This document shows, in pieces, positions 57,019 through 64,000 of a DNA stretch of 64,000 nucleotides (position 1 is its first letter; the number at the start of each line of letters is the position of its first letter). The DNA is from Curvibacter sp. (lineage in GTDB: Bacteria > Pseudomonadota > Gammaproteobacteria > Burkholderiales > Burkholderiaceae_C). Location of the stretch: positions 1 to 64,000 of the forward strand of contig JAHRYV010000004.1 in assembly GCA_020621965.1 (NCBI GenBank). The letters are read 5' to 3'. The position numbers and the translations under genes were made by a program. The notes beneath the pieces were generated by a model. The model had not been told where the DNA came from and searched no databases. It worked only from the letters and a program-made list of their open reading frames with translations.

Positions 57019-58077
57019 ACGCCATTACCAAACTCCAGACCGAACCCCGCCTGACCTCGCTTTCGCACGGCGGCGGCTGCGGCTGCAAGATCGCGCCCGG
57101 CGTGTTGTCCGAAATCCTCAAGAGCGGCAGCGGCATGCCGGTGCCGCCCGAATTGCTGGTGGGCATCGAGACCGCGGACGACGCGGCGGTGTACCAGATC
57201 AACGACGAGCAGGCGCTGATCGCCACCACCGACTTCTTCATGCCCATCGTCGACGACCCGTACGACTTTGGCCGCATTGCCGCCACCAACGCCATCTCCG
57301 ACGTCTACGCCATGGGCGGCAAGCCCATCATGGCGCTGGCCATCGTCGGCATGCCCATCAACGTGCTCTCCACCGACACCATCGGCAAGATCTGGCCGGC
57401 GGCCGGCCGTGTGCAAGGCCGCGGGTATCCCGATCGCCGGCGGCCACACCATCGACTCGGTCGAGCCCATCTACGGCCTGGTGGCCATGGGCCTGGTGCA
57501 TCCCAAGCGCGTCAAGCGCAATGCCGACGCGCGCGTGGGCGACCGCCTCATCCTCGGCAAGCCGCTGGGCGTGGGGGTGCTCTCCGCCGCGCTGAAGAAG
57601 GAAAAACTCGACGCTGCCGGCTACGCGCAGATGATCGCCACCACCACCAAGCTCAACACCCCCGGCCCCGAACTGGCCGAGCTGGCCGGTGTGCACGCGC
57701 TGACCGACGTCACCGGCTTCGGCCTGGCCGGCCACGGCCTGGAACTGGCGCGCGGTGCGCAGTGCACGCTGAAGATCGACTGGGCCCGGGTGCCGCTGCT
57801 GCACGGCGTGCGTGAGCTGGCCGCCCAGGGCATGATCACCGGCGCCTCCGGCCGCAACTGGGCCGGCTACGGCGCTTCCGTCACGCTGCCCAGCGGCTTC
57901 TCTTCGGTGGACCAGGCCCTGCTGAGCGATCCGCAGACCAGCGGTGGCCTGCTGGTGAGCTGCACGCCCGAGAGCGTGGCGCAGGTGCTGGCCATCTTCC
58001 GCCAGCACGGCTTCGAGGCCGCCGCCGAGATCGGCGAGATCACGAACGAAGCCCCGGGCCGCCTGGTGGTGCGCTGA
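57015..58077 (+). CDS. selD: Selenide, water dikinase (SelD/SenC-type), apparently frameshifted
   Basis: This enzyme makes selenophosphate from selenide and ATP. The first part (57015 to about 57390) carries [11 protein letters not shown] with the active Cys and Lys, and [20 protein letters not shown]. The remainder is in another frame from about 57411 ([24 protein letters not shown] to [12 protein letters not shown]). Between 57391 and 57411 two one-base deletions would explain the shift: an extra C giving ATCCTG and an extra G giving CGGGCC restore KILAGGRAVCK, which fits the family. A sequencing error is likely. In this context it probably serves senB and perhaps tRNA selenation. Confidence 0.88.
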
Positions 58078-58159
58078 ATCCGCCAGCGCCGCGCGGGCGG
58101 CGCGGCACACCTGCCGTCCATGCCGCCCTGGGTCAGGCCCTGCCGAGCGGCCCGCGACC

Positions 58160-58660
58160 TCAGTGCTCGAGCGGCGTGAACTTCGGATCGTCGAAGTACT
58201 TGCCGTAGTTGATCAACGCGGTGACCACCTTCACGGCGCCGTCCTGGCGCTTCGTGTGCTTGACCTTGCCGGCCATCTGCTCCGCTCCGGCGAGCAGGTC
58301 GGCGACGATCAGGTGCAGCTGGGCGTCGGCCTTGGGCTCCAGCTTGCAGTTCTTCACGATGTTGCCGACCTCGCCCTCGACCTTGGCCGCCAGTGCGCCG
58401 TAGCCCGCGGCGGGCAGCTTGTTGTCGTGGATCTTGGGTAGCGATGCGTCCACCGCCCGACGGATCTGCGCCATCGAACCGCGCAGCGCCGCGTCGGTTT
58501 CCCATTTCTTGCCCGCGTTGAGCTGCAGCGTGACGGCGCCGTGCCCGTGCGCGGCATCGGCTTCGTGTTCGTGCGTGCCCGCCGCGTAGCTGCCGCTGGC
58601 CAGGCCCAGTCCGGCGACCAGAAGAAGGGTGCCCAGGGCGCCCGCTGATGTGTGTTTCAT
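58160..58660 (-). CDS. Exported His-rich hypothetical protein (166 aa)
   Basis: This protein has a signal peptide (LGTLLLVAGLGLASGSYAAG) followed by a His-rich stretch (HEHEADAAHGHG) that could bind metal. A helical domain follows (MAQIRRAVDASLPKIHDNKLP, IVADLLAGAEQMAGKVKH). I do not recognise a named family. It stands alone near a metal-sensor unit. Confidence 0.75.
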   Translation of the reverse strand: MKHTSAGALGTLLLVAGLGLASGSYAAGTHEHEADAAHGHGAVTLQLNAGKKWETDAALRGSMAQIRRAVDASLPKIHDNKLPAAGYGALAAKVEGEVGNIVKNCKLEPKADAQLHLIVADLLAGAEQMAGKVKHTKRQDGAVKVVTALINYGKYFDDPKFTPLEH

Positions 58661-58787
58661 GGCTTCATCTCCGTTCAGGTGAGTGATGGCGGACTGCGCG
58701 CGGTATGCGTCGAAGCCCTGCCATCTACCTCCTTAAACGAAGGCGCGGCGCCAATGTTCCATGAGCTGGCCCGCTTTTCGCCGACGA

Positions 58788-59243
58788 TCAGTCCCGGTGC
58801 AGCTGCTCCACGGTGGACGGGCCGACCGGCTGCGCCAGCAGCAGCTGCGCCAGCTGTTCGCGCTGCGCCGGGTTCAGCAGTTCGCGCTCGAGCAGGAGTT
58901 GTCGGATGACGAGCTTCTGCTGTTCGTCCTGCAGCCGTGCGATGGCCGCGCGTTCGGCCTCGACGGCGGCCGGGTCGTTGGTCGGCGCGAAGATGGCGCG
59001 CACCAGGCGGTCGCGGTGCAGGCGGATGTCGTGCGCGGCGGCGCCCAGCTGGGCCAGGAAGGCGGTCTCCGAGGTCTGCCAGCGGCTCAGCTGCTCCGGG
59101 CTGAGCTGCAGGTGGCGCGGCAGGTTCAGGCCCGCGGCCGGCGCGCCCGCCGGCATCAGGGCGCGGTAGGCGACGGCGCCGAGCACTCCCACATTGAGGG
59201 CCAGGGAGAGCATGAGCGCGATGCGCAAGGTGTTGGGTTTCAT
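58788..59243 (-). CDS. Periplasmic metal sensor / CpxP-like protein (CnrX type)
   Basis: This 151-aa protein has an N-terminal anchor (IALMLSLALNVGVLGAVAYRAL) and a long helical hairpin (LSPEQLSRWQTSETAFLAQLGAAAHDIRLHRDRLVRAIF, in pieces). His, Glu and Asp are spaced as in the heavy-metal-sensor group. Its start overlaps the anti-sigma stop (ATGA), giving a sigma / anti-sigma / sensor order similar to CnrH-CnrY-CnrX. Confidence 0.82.
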   Translation of the reverse strand: MKPNTLRIALMLSLALNVGVLGAVAYRALMPAGAPAAGLNLPRHLQLSPEQLSRWQTSETAFLAQLGAAAHDIRLHRDRLVRAIFAPTNDPAAVEAERAAIARLQDEQQKLVIRQLLLERELLNPAQREQLAQLLLAQPVGPSTVEQLHRD

Positions 59244-59707
59244 GGGACGTTGGCCTTCACGTAACAGGATTCAAAGCCGATGCACAGGCTGCCCGGCGGC
59301 ATGGTGTCAAAGACGCGCATGGTCGCCAGGCGCGGGGCGGTGAGCGCACTGGCGGGCACCAGGGCCGAGCCCATGAAGGTGCCGACCATGATGGACAAGG
59401 CCGCGCCGGCGGCCACCGGCCACCAGCCGAGCGGGCCGAAGCGGCGCGGTCTGGCGCGCGGGCGCGGCGCGCTGGCCAGGCGGCCTTCGATCACGCCGGC
59501 CAGGTCGAAACCCAGGGACTCTTCGGGCAGCGCCTGGAAGTCGGCCGAGAGCGCCCGCAGCCGTTCGAGTTGGGCGCTGCAGGCCGGGCAGGCGGCGAGG
59601 TGGGCCGCCACGCGCTGCCGCACACGGGCATCGAGCTCGCCGTCCAGGTAGGCCGAGAGTTGCGGCAGGTCGGGCAGGTGAGCGGGTGTTGTGCGTTCAG
59701 TGGTCAC
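59240..59707 (-). CDS. Anti-sigma factor with zinc-finger (zf-HC2-like) domain
   Basis: This protein is about 155 aa. Its N-terminal anti-sigma domain has the HC2 pattern (AYLDGELDARVRQRVAAHLAACPACSAQL; His then CPAC). One membrane span (WWPVAAGAALSIMVGTFMGSAL) and a short periplasmic end follow. No ATG fits, and the GTG at 59707 overlaps the sigma gene by 11 bases, indicating coupled translation. It should hold the upstream sigma factor at the membrane. Confidence 0.85.
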   Translation of the reverse strand: MTTERTTPAHLPDLPQLSAYLDGELDARVRQRVAAHLAACPACSAQLERLRALSADFQALPEESLGFDLAGVIEGRLASAPRPRARPRRFGPLGWWPVAAGAALSIMVGTFMGSALVPASALTAPRLATMRVFDTMPPGSLCIGFESCYVKANVP

Positions 59708-60278
59708 GGCGTGCTCCGGCGTGGTGTTCGTAGGCGGCGAGGGCGGCGGCGCGGGCGCGGGCCAGGCGCGATTTGACGGTGCCCTCGGCGATGCCCAGGG
59801 TGGTCGCAATCTCGGTGTAGGACAGGTCTTCGAGTTCGCGCAGGAGCAGGATCTCGCGGTGTTCGAAGGGGAGCTCGCGCAGGACGCGGTCCAGCAGCGC
59901 GATGTCCTGGCGGCCGGCCAGCCGCTCGTCGGGTTGTGGTGCCGGGTCCGGCAGGGCCGGGCCCTGCTCGTCGGCGGCGAGTTCGCCGTAGGGCACGAAG
60001 CTGACACGCTGGCGCCGGCGCAGCAGGTCGAGGGTGGTGTTGTGCGCGATGCTCAGCAGCCAGGTGCTGAACTTCGCCTGCGGCTGCCAGGCGGGCAGGG
60101 CCTGATGGGCTTTCATGAAGGTTTCCTGGGTCAGGTCCATGGCGTCCTCACGGTTGGCGCTCAGGCGCAGGATGAAACGGAAGACGCGATTCTGGTAGTG
60201 GCGCACCAGGGCCGCGAACGCGCGCGTGTCACCTGCCTGCGCCTGGGCGACGAGGCCGATTTCTGCGTCATCCGTCAT
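59697..60278 (-). CDS. ECF RNA polymerase sigma factor
   Basis: This 193-aa sigma-70 family protein has region 2 (FAALVRHYQNRVFRFILRLSAN, EDAMDLTQETFMKAHQAL, FSTWLLSIAHNTTLDLLRRR) and region 4 (LPFEHREILLLRELEDLSYTEIATTLGIAEGTVKSRLARAR). It heads the three-gene unit with its anti-sigma and metal sensor. It is probably a metal or envelope-stress response. Confidence 0.93.
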   Translation of the reverse strand: MTDDAEIGLVAQAQAGDTRAFAALVRHYQNRVFRFILRLSANREDAMDLTQETFMKAHQALPAWQPQAKFSTWLLSIAHNTTLDLLRRRQRVSFVPYGELAADEQGPALPDPAPQPDERLAGRQDIALLDRVLRELPFEHREILLLRELEDLSYTEIATTLGIAEGTVKSRLARARAAALAAYEHHAGARRDH

Positions 60279-60376
60279 TCCGGATCATTCCAGCGCATCG
60301 AGCATCCCCGTTTAACGAACCGGCGGCGAAAAAGTTCCCGCGCACCGCAGCCGGGCGGGCGGACCAGGGCTGCGCC

Positions 60377-62050
60377 TCAGGCGCCGCAGTTGCTCTTGAT
60401 CACCAGGTTGCGCTGCGCCGCGTTGCCCGAGGGGACGGCGCACCCGGGGTCCACGCCACCCTGCACCAGCTCGACCAGTTCGTGGCGCTCGGCCGCGATC
60501 ATGGCGTTCCAGCGGTTGCGGATGAACAGCTCGCGCCGGATCGGGAAGTTCAGCCCGGGCACGATCCACAGGGCCAGCTTCATCGAATTGCCTTCCGTGA
60601 CGTTGAAGCCCTGTCCTTCGAGCAGGAAGGTGTCGAAGGTGCCGGCCGGCACGGTGATGGTTTCGCGCTTGACGACCTTGTTGTCGTAGTAGGCCTTGGT
60701 GGTCGTGCCCCGCAGGGTGACCTGGAAGGCAGCGGTCCACTTGTGGCCGATCTGCAGTTCGGCCGGGAAGACCTGCACCGGCACGTCGTATTCCCGCGGA
60801 CCCTGCTTGAGCGTGTTGCCCATCAGGTCGCTGATGTTGCCGTTGCTGTATTCGACCCGGTCGGCGGCCCGGTCCACCCGGGTGACACGCACGGTATGGG
60901 TCCCTTTTTCGGCGCCGGAGATGGCCTCCGTCTGCCTGAGGGTGGCCGTGTCGCCCACGCTGAAGTTGCGCCCCAGCGGATAACTGCCCGCCGAATACGG
61001 ATTGTGGGTGGGCGCCATGAACTGCGGCACCGGCAGACCGGCGCCCAGCCGGATCGTCGGTTCGCTGCCGGCCGGCGCCGCCGCCGCCAGCGGCGAGCGC
61101 GCCTGCTCGGCCTCGGCCAGCAGGCGGGTCAGGCGCACCTGCACGATCTCGGCGAAGCGGCCGTTGGGGAACTGGCGCAGATAGGCGGCGTAATCGTCGA
61201 TCCGGCTCGACGACTTGATGCGTCCCCACTCCGCCACATCCTTCTCGATCAGGCGCTCCTGCTCGGCCTCGCTGAGTTTCTTGTGGCCGCCGTTGAAGAT
61301 GTAGACATCGCTCTCCAGCGAGGTGGTCTCCCAGGGAATCTGGGCGCCTTTGGAGGCCAGGCGTACGTTCAGGCGCACGCGCTTGAGTGCATCCTCGATC
61401 TTGGCGCCCTTCACCGACAGTTCGCGCACCAGGTTCTCGGTGTACAGGCCGTTGCCGCCGGCGCCGTCGGAGGCCACGTTGCCCGGCGAGGTGGCATAAG
61501 CCAGCAGGCTGCCCGCCGGGGCGTCGAATTGCGACAGGCCCTTGTGCTCGGGCTGGTAGCTGCGGCCGAAGGGGTTGTTGCGGCAGGCGTCGAGCATGAT
61601 GATGAAGGTCTTGCCCTTGCTTTTGCCCAGTTCGCCGATCAGCTGGTTCAGATCGACGCAGCTCGCGCGCAGTTGCTCGGCCGTCTCGGCCTTGGCGTCC
61701 ACCGGCAGCAGGTAGTTGCGCCAGTCCAGCTGCACGCCGTGGCCGGCGAAATACAGCATCACCTGCTGGGTCTCGGCCTTGCGCACCGCGGCGCCAAAAC
61801 GCTCGATGGCGGCCAGCATGTCGGTGCGTGTGGCGTTGAGGTGTGAAGACACGGTGAAACCGGCCTGGTCCAGCAACCCGGCCATGGCCTTGGCGTCGTT
61901 GACCGGGTTGATCAGCGGCGCGTCGGCGTAGGCGCCGTTGCCGATCACCAGCGCCAGGCGCGAGGGATCGCCGGCGGCCCACGCGGGGCCGAAGGACAGG
62001 GCGGGCGGCAGCGCCCCCAGGGTCTGGATGAAGCGGCGGCGTGTGGTCAT
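60377..62050 (-). CDS. Tat-exported caspase-family (C14) protein
   Basis: This 557-aa protein has a twin-arginine signal (TTRRRFIQTLGALPPALSFG) and a caspase-like p20 domain with the catalytic His in YFAGHGVQ and Cys in LDACRNNPFG. A linker with TPR-like helices and a C-terminal beta domain (about 340-557, AEKGTHTVRVTRVDR, PVQVFPAELQIGHKWTAAF) follow. Both catalytic residues are intact. Bacterial metacaspase-like proteins act in stress or cell death, but a periplasmic role is not known to me. Confidence 0.88.
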   Translation of the reverse strand: MTTRRRFIQTLGALPPALSFGPAWAAGDPSRLALVIGNGAYADAPLINPVNDAKAMAGLLDQAGFTVSSHLNATRTDMLAAIERFGAAVRKAETQQVMLYFAGHGVQLDWRNYLLPVDAKAETAEQLRASCVDLNQLIGELGKSKGKTFIIMLDACRNNPFGRSYQPEHKGLSQFDAPAGSLLAYATSPGNVASDGAGGNGLYTENLVRELSVKGAKIEDALKRVRLNVRLASKGAQIPWETTSLESDVYIFNGGHKKLSEAEQERLIEKDVAEWGRIKSSSRIDDYAAYLRQFPNGRFAEIVQVRLTRLLAEAEQARSPLAAAAPAGSEPTIRLGAGLPVPQFMAPTHNPYSAGSYPLGRNFSVGDTATLRQTEAISGAEKGTHTVRVTRVDRAADRVEYSNGNISDLMGNTLKQGPREYDVPVQVFPAELQIGHKWTAAFQVTLRGTTTKAYYDNKVVKRETITVPAGTFDTFLLEGQGFNVTEGNSMKLALWIVPGLNFPIRRELFIRNRWNAMIAAERHELVELVQGGVDPGCAVPSGNAAQRNLVIKSNCGA

Positions 62051-62179
62051 GCGGTGACTCTCTTGGAACGGGTGCGGTATGGGTCCGGGTCCATTTGAAC
62101 GATTTTTGCCGGCCCAGTCCAGCGGGGCTTGCGCGCTGGAATCGGAGATACTTCAGTCTTCACTGATATTGAGCCCGCC

Positions 62180-62923
62180 ATGCAGACATCGGTTTTCCAG
62201 TTCGGCCAGCGCATCGATGGCCATGACATCCCGGTCCTGAACGAACGCGCCGTGCGCGCCGCGGCCGGCCTGCTGTTCTTGTTGGCCATCGTGGCCTTCA
62301 TGAACGCCTGGCTGCTGGGCAACTTCCAGCCCACGCGGGTGTTTGTGCTCGCTTTCCTGGCCGACTTCACGCTGCGCCTGGCTGTCAACCCGCGTTATGC
62401 CCCCAGCCTCATCCTCGGCCAGTGGCTGGTGCGCCGCCAGCAGCCCGAGTGGGTGGGCGCGCCGCAGAAGCGCTTTGCCTGGGCCATCGGTTTCGTGCTG
62501 GCGCTGGCCATGCTCTGGCTGGTGGTGATCCAGCAGGTGGTCGGCCCGGTCAACCTGCTGGTCTGCGCCGCCTGCCTGACCCTGCTGTTCTTCGAATCGG
62601 CCTTCGGCATCTGCCTGGGCTGCAAGCTCTACAACCTGTTCGGCCACACGCCGGCCCAGCTCTGCCCGGGTGGCGTGTGCGCGACGCCGGCCGTGCGCGG
62701 CTGGGGCCTCAGCGCCGCGCAGGCGGCCGTGCTGGCGCTGTTTGCCCTGGGCGTCTGGGCCGCGGCCCACTGGGTCTATGGGCCGGCCCAGGCGCCGGCT
62801 GCCGCAGCGTCGGCCGCGGCACCCGCCGTCGATCCAGCCGAGGCGGCGCGCTGCCAGGTGCCCGAGTTCGCCAAGGCCATCGGTCACGAAGAAATGTGGA
62901 AGCTCCACAACAACTGCAAATAA
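62180..62923 (+). CDS. DUF4395 domain membrane protein
   Basis: This 247-aa protein has an N-terminal FGQRIDGHDIPVLNERAVRAAAG start and four spans. CLGCKLYNLF follows a conserved Gly-Ile-Cys stretch, and the Pro/Ala tail is C-terminal. DUF4395 proteins are often near thiol or sulfur genes. The Cys in GICLGCKLYN may be functional. It is 13 bp before the MBL gene in one operon. Confidence 0.87.
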   Translation: MQTSVFQFGQRIDGHDIPVLNERAVRAAAGLLFLLAIVAFMNAWLLGNFQPTRVFVLAFLADFTLRLAVNPRYAPSLILGQWLVRRQQPEWVGAPQKRFAWAIGFVLALAMLWLVVIQQVVGPVNLLVCAACLTLLFFESAFGICLGCKLYNLFGHTPAQLCPGGVCATPAVRGWGLSAAQAAVLALFALGVWAAAHWVYGPAQAPAAAASAAAPAVDPAEAARCQVPEFAKAIGHEEMWKLHNNCK

Positions 62924-62936
62924 CCAGGAGACCACC

Positions 62937-63863
62937 ATGCCCACATTCATCCGCGCTTTCCTTTCCGGCGTCGCGCTGCTGCTGGCCCTGCCGGCGGCGG
63001 CCGTGGAAGTGAACTTCCAGCCCGTGGCCGACGGGGTCTACGCCCACATCGGCGAGATGGGCGCGCGGACCGCGGCCAACGAGGGCCTGAACGCCAACCT
63101 CGGCCTGGTCGTCACGCCGGCCGGCGCGGTGCTGATCGACAGCGGCGCCACCTTCAAGAGCGCGCAGCAGATCCACGCCGCCGTGCGCCGCGTGACGACG
63201 CAGCCCGTGCGTTGGGTCATCAACACCGGCGGGCAGGACCACCGCTGGCTGGGCAATGGTTATTTCCAGGCGCAGGGCGCGGAGCTCATCGCCCACGCCG
63301 CCGGCGAGGCCGACTTGCGCCAGCGCGGGGGCGAGCATGTCAGCAGCCTGCGCAGCGCGCTCGGCCCGCTGGCCGAGGGCACGGTGCCGGTGCTGCCCAC
63401 GCGCTGGCTGCGCGGGACGGATGAGCAGCTGAAACTGGGTGGCGTGGTGTTCGAGTTCAAACACCGCGGCGGCGCCCACACCCCCGGCGACATGCTGGTC
63501 TGGTTGCCGCAGAAGACAGTGCTGTTCAGCGGCGACGTGGTCTATGTAGACCGCCTGCTGGGGGTGATCCCCGTCAGCCAGACCAAACCCTGGTTGGCCA
63601 CCTTTGCCGAGATCGAGCGCCTGGCGCCTACGGTCATCGTGCCGGGACACGGCCAGGTGACGAACCTGGCCACCGCGCAGGCGCAGACGCGCGACTACCT
63701 GCGTGCCCTGCGCGCGCACATGAAGCAGGCCGTGGACGAGGGGCTGGACATGAGCGCGGCCGTCAAGACCTTCCACGCCCGGCCCTGGCTGGGCCTGCTC
63801 AACGCCGCCGAGCTCATGCCCGGCAACGCCAGCCGCACCTACCTGGAGCTGGAGCGGGAATAA
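62937..63863 (+). CDS. Metallo-beta-lactamase-fold hydrolase with altered metal motif (SoxH-like)
   Basis: This 308-aa exported protein has a signal peptide (FLSGVALLLALPAAAVEV) and an MBL fold similar to the SoxH / quinoprotein-relay hydrolases. The usual HxHxDH after beta-strand 4 reads NTGGQDHRWLGN: the first two His are replaced and only the final Asp-His remains. Later ligand positions look normal (GGAHTPGD, SGDVVYVDR, VPGHGQV). It may use one metal or be non-catalytic. It is coupled in an operon with the DUF4395 gene. Confidence 0.85.
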   Translation: MPTFIRAFLSGVALLLALPAAAVEVNFQPVADGVYAHIGEMGARTAANEGLNANLGLVVTPAGAVLIDSGATFKSAQQIHAAVRRVTTQPVRWVINTGGQDHRWLGNGYFQAQGAELIAHAAGEADLRQRGGEHVSSLRSALGPLAEGTVPVLPTRWLRGTDEQLKLGGVVFEFKHRGGAHTPGDMLVWLPQKTVLFSGDVVYVDRLLGVIPVSQTKPWLATFAEIERLAPTVIVPGHGQVTNLATAQAQTRDYLRALRAHMKQAVDEGLDMSAAVKTFHARPWLGLLNAAELMPGNASRTYLELERE

Positions 63864-63878
63864 GGCCGCAGTGGCGGC

Positions 63879-64000
63879 TTATTCGAGCAGCGCCTGCGCG
63901 AACTCGCGCGCGCGGAAGGTCTCCAGCTCGTCGAGTTTCTCGCCCACGCCGATGAAATAGACCGGCACGGGCTTTTCGCGCGCAATCGCCGCCAGCACGC
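63879..64000 (-). CDS. ftsY: Signal recognition particle receptor FtsY, C-terminal end (partial)
   Basis: The last 40 codons of a minus-strand gene run off the window edge. The encoded AREKPVPVYFIGVGEKLDEL followed by an FRAREFAQALLE ending is the closing part of the SRP-GTPase NG domain of FtsY. The receptor targets ribosomes to the inner membrane. It is convergent with the MBL gene. Confidence 0.85.
   Translation of the reverse strand, partial: VLAAIAREKPVPVYFIGVGEKLDELETFRAREFAQALLE

Overview
The window reads as chromosome of a denitrifying betaproteobacterium of the order Burkholderiales, most likely Comamonadaceae. The reasons are the high GC codon use, the coxBA / small assembly gene / ctaG / DUF2970 / coxC / DUF2909 / SURF1 / ctaA-ctaB-SCO order, a Bug-family (TctC) binding protein, a CIRCE element in front of rpoH, and a selenoneine-type egtD-senB-selD cluster. 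The family assignment is inference; no rRNA or tRNA gene is visible.

Layout. 1-8396: the main aa3-type cytochrome c oxidase locus with its assembly factors (CtaG, SURF1, two SCO-like proteins, heme A and heme O synthases). 8469-9380: a second, divergent heme A synthase-like gene lacking one conserved His. 9590-19215: a tightly packed, translationally coupled operon, the most unusual part of the window. It encodes a small membrane protein, a CuA subunit II, a B-family heme-copper subunit I without the active-site Tyr, a second CtaB, a SCO/SenC protein, a cytochrome b fused to 2x[4Fe-4S] and an MvhD/FlpD-like domain, an unknown periplasmic protein, a second divergent heme-copper subunit I, and a paralogous cytochrome b fused to a [2Fe-2S]/FAD/NAD(P) reductase. 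19228-22704: convergent nirS-nirM-nirF (cytochrome cd1 nitrite reductase, cytochrome c551, d1-heme protein). NirS makes NO, so the neighbouring operon is best read as NO-reductase-like, with candidate FNR/DNR and NsrR sites in both promoter regions.

23015-37684: TonB receptor, Bug protein, rpoH (with an apparent one-base frameshift) under CIRCE, cytochrome b561 with two YceI proteins, a Fur-box FTR1 iron permease, an ECF42-type sigma factor with its YCII/SRPBCC/VOC partners, a Zn/Cd-type P-ATPase, PhnA and a small HTH protein. 37685-45213: a visibly AT-richer defence island holding a reverse transcriptase with a phosphoribosyltransferase-like partner (retron-like, with candidate structured RNA regions) and a Gabija system (gajA-gajB) followed by an unrecognised gene.

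45214-64000: core genes again. These are a giant DUF748 protein, orphan multiheme cytochromes c, a DODA-type dioxygenase plus esterase with a divergent LysR regulator, ProQ, VF530, egtD-senB-selD (selD apparently frameshifted), a CnrH-like sigma/anti-sigma/metal-sensor unit, a Tat-exported caspase-like protein, a DUF4395 protein, a metallo-beta-lactamase-fold protein with an altered metal motif, and the 3' end of ftsY.
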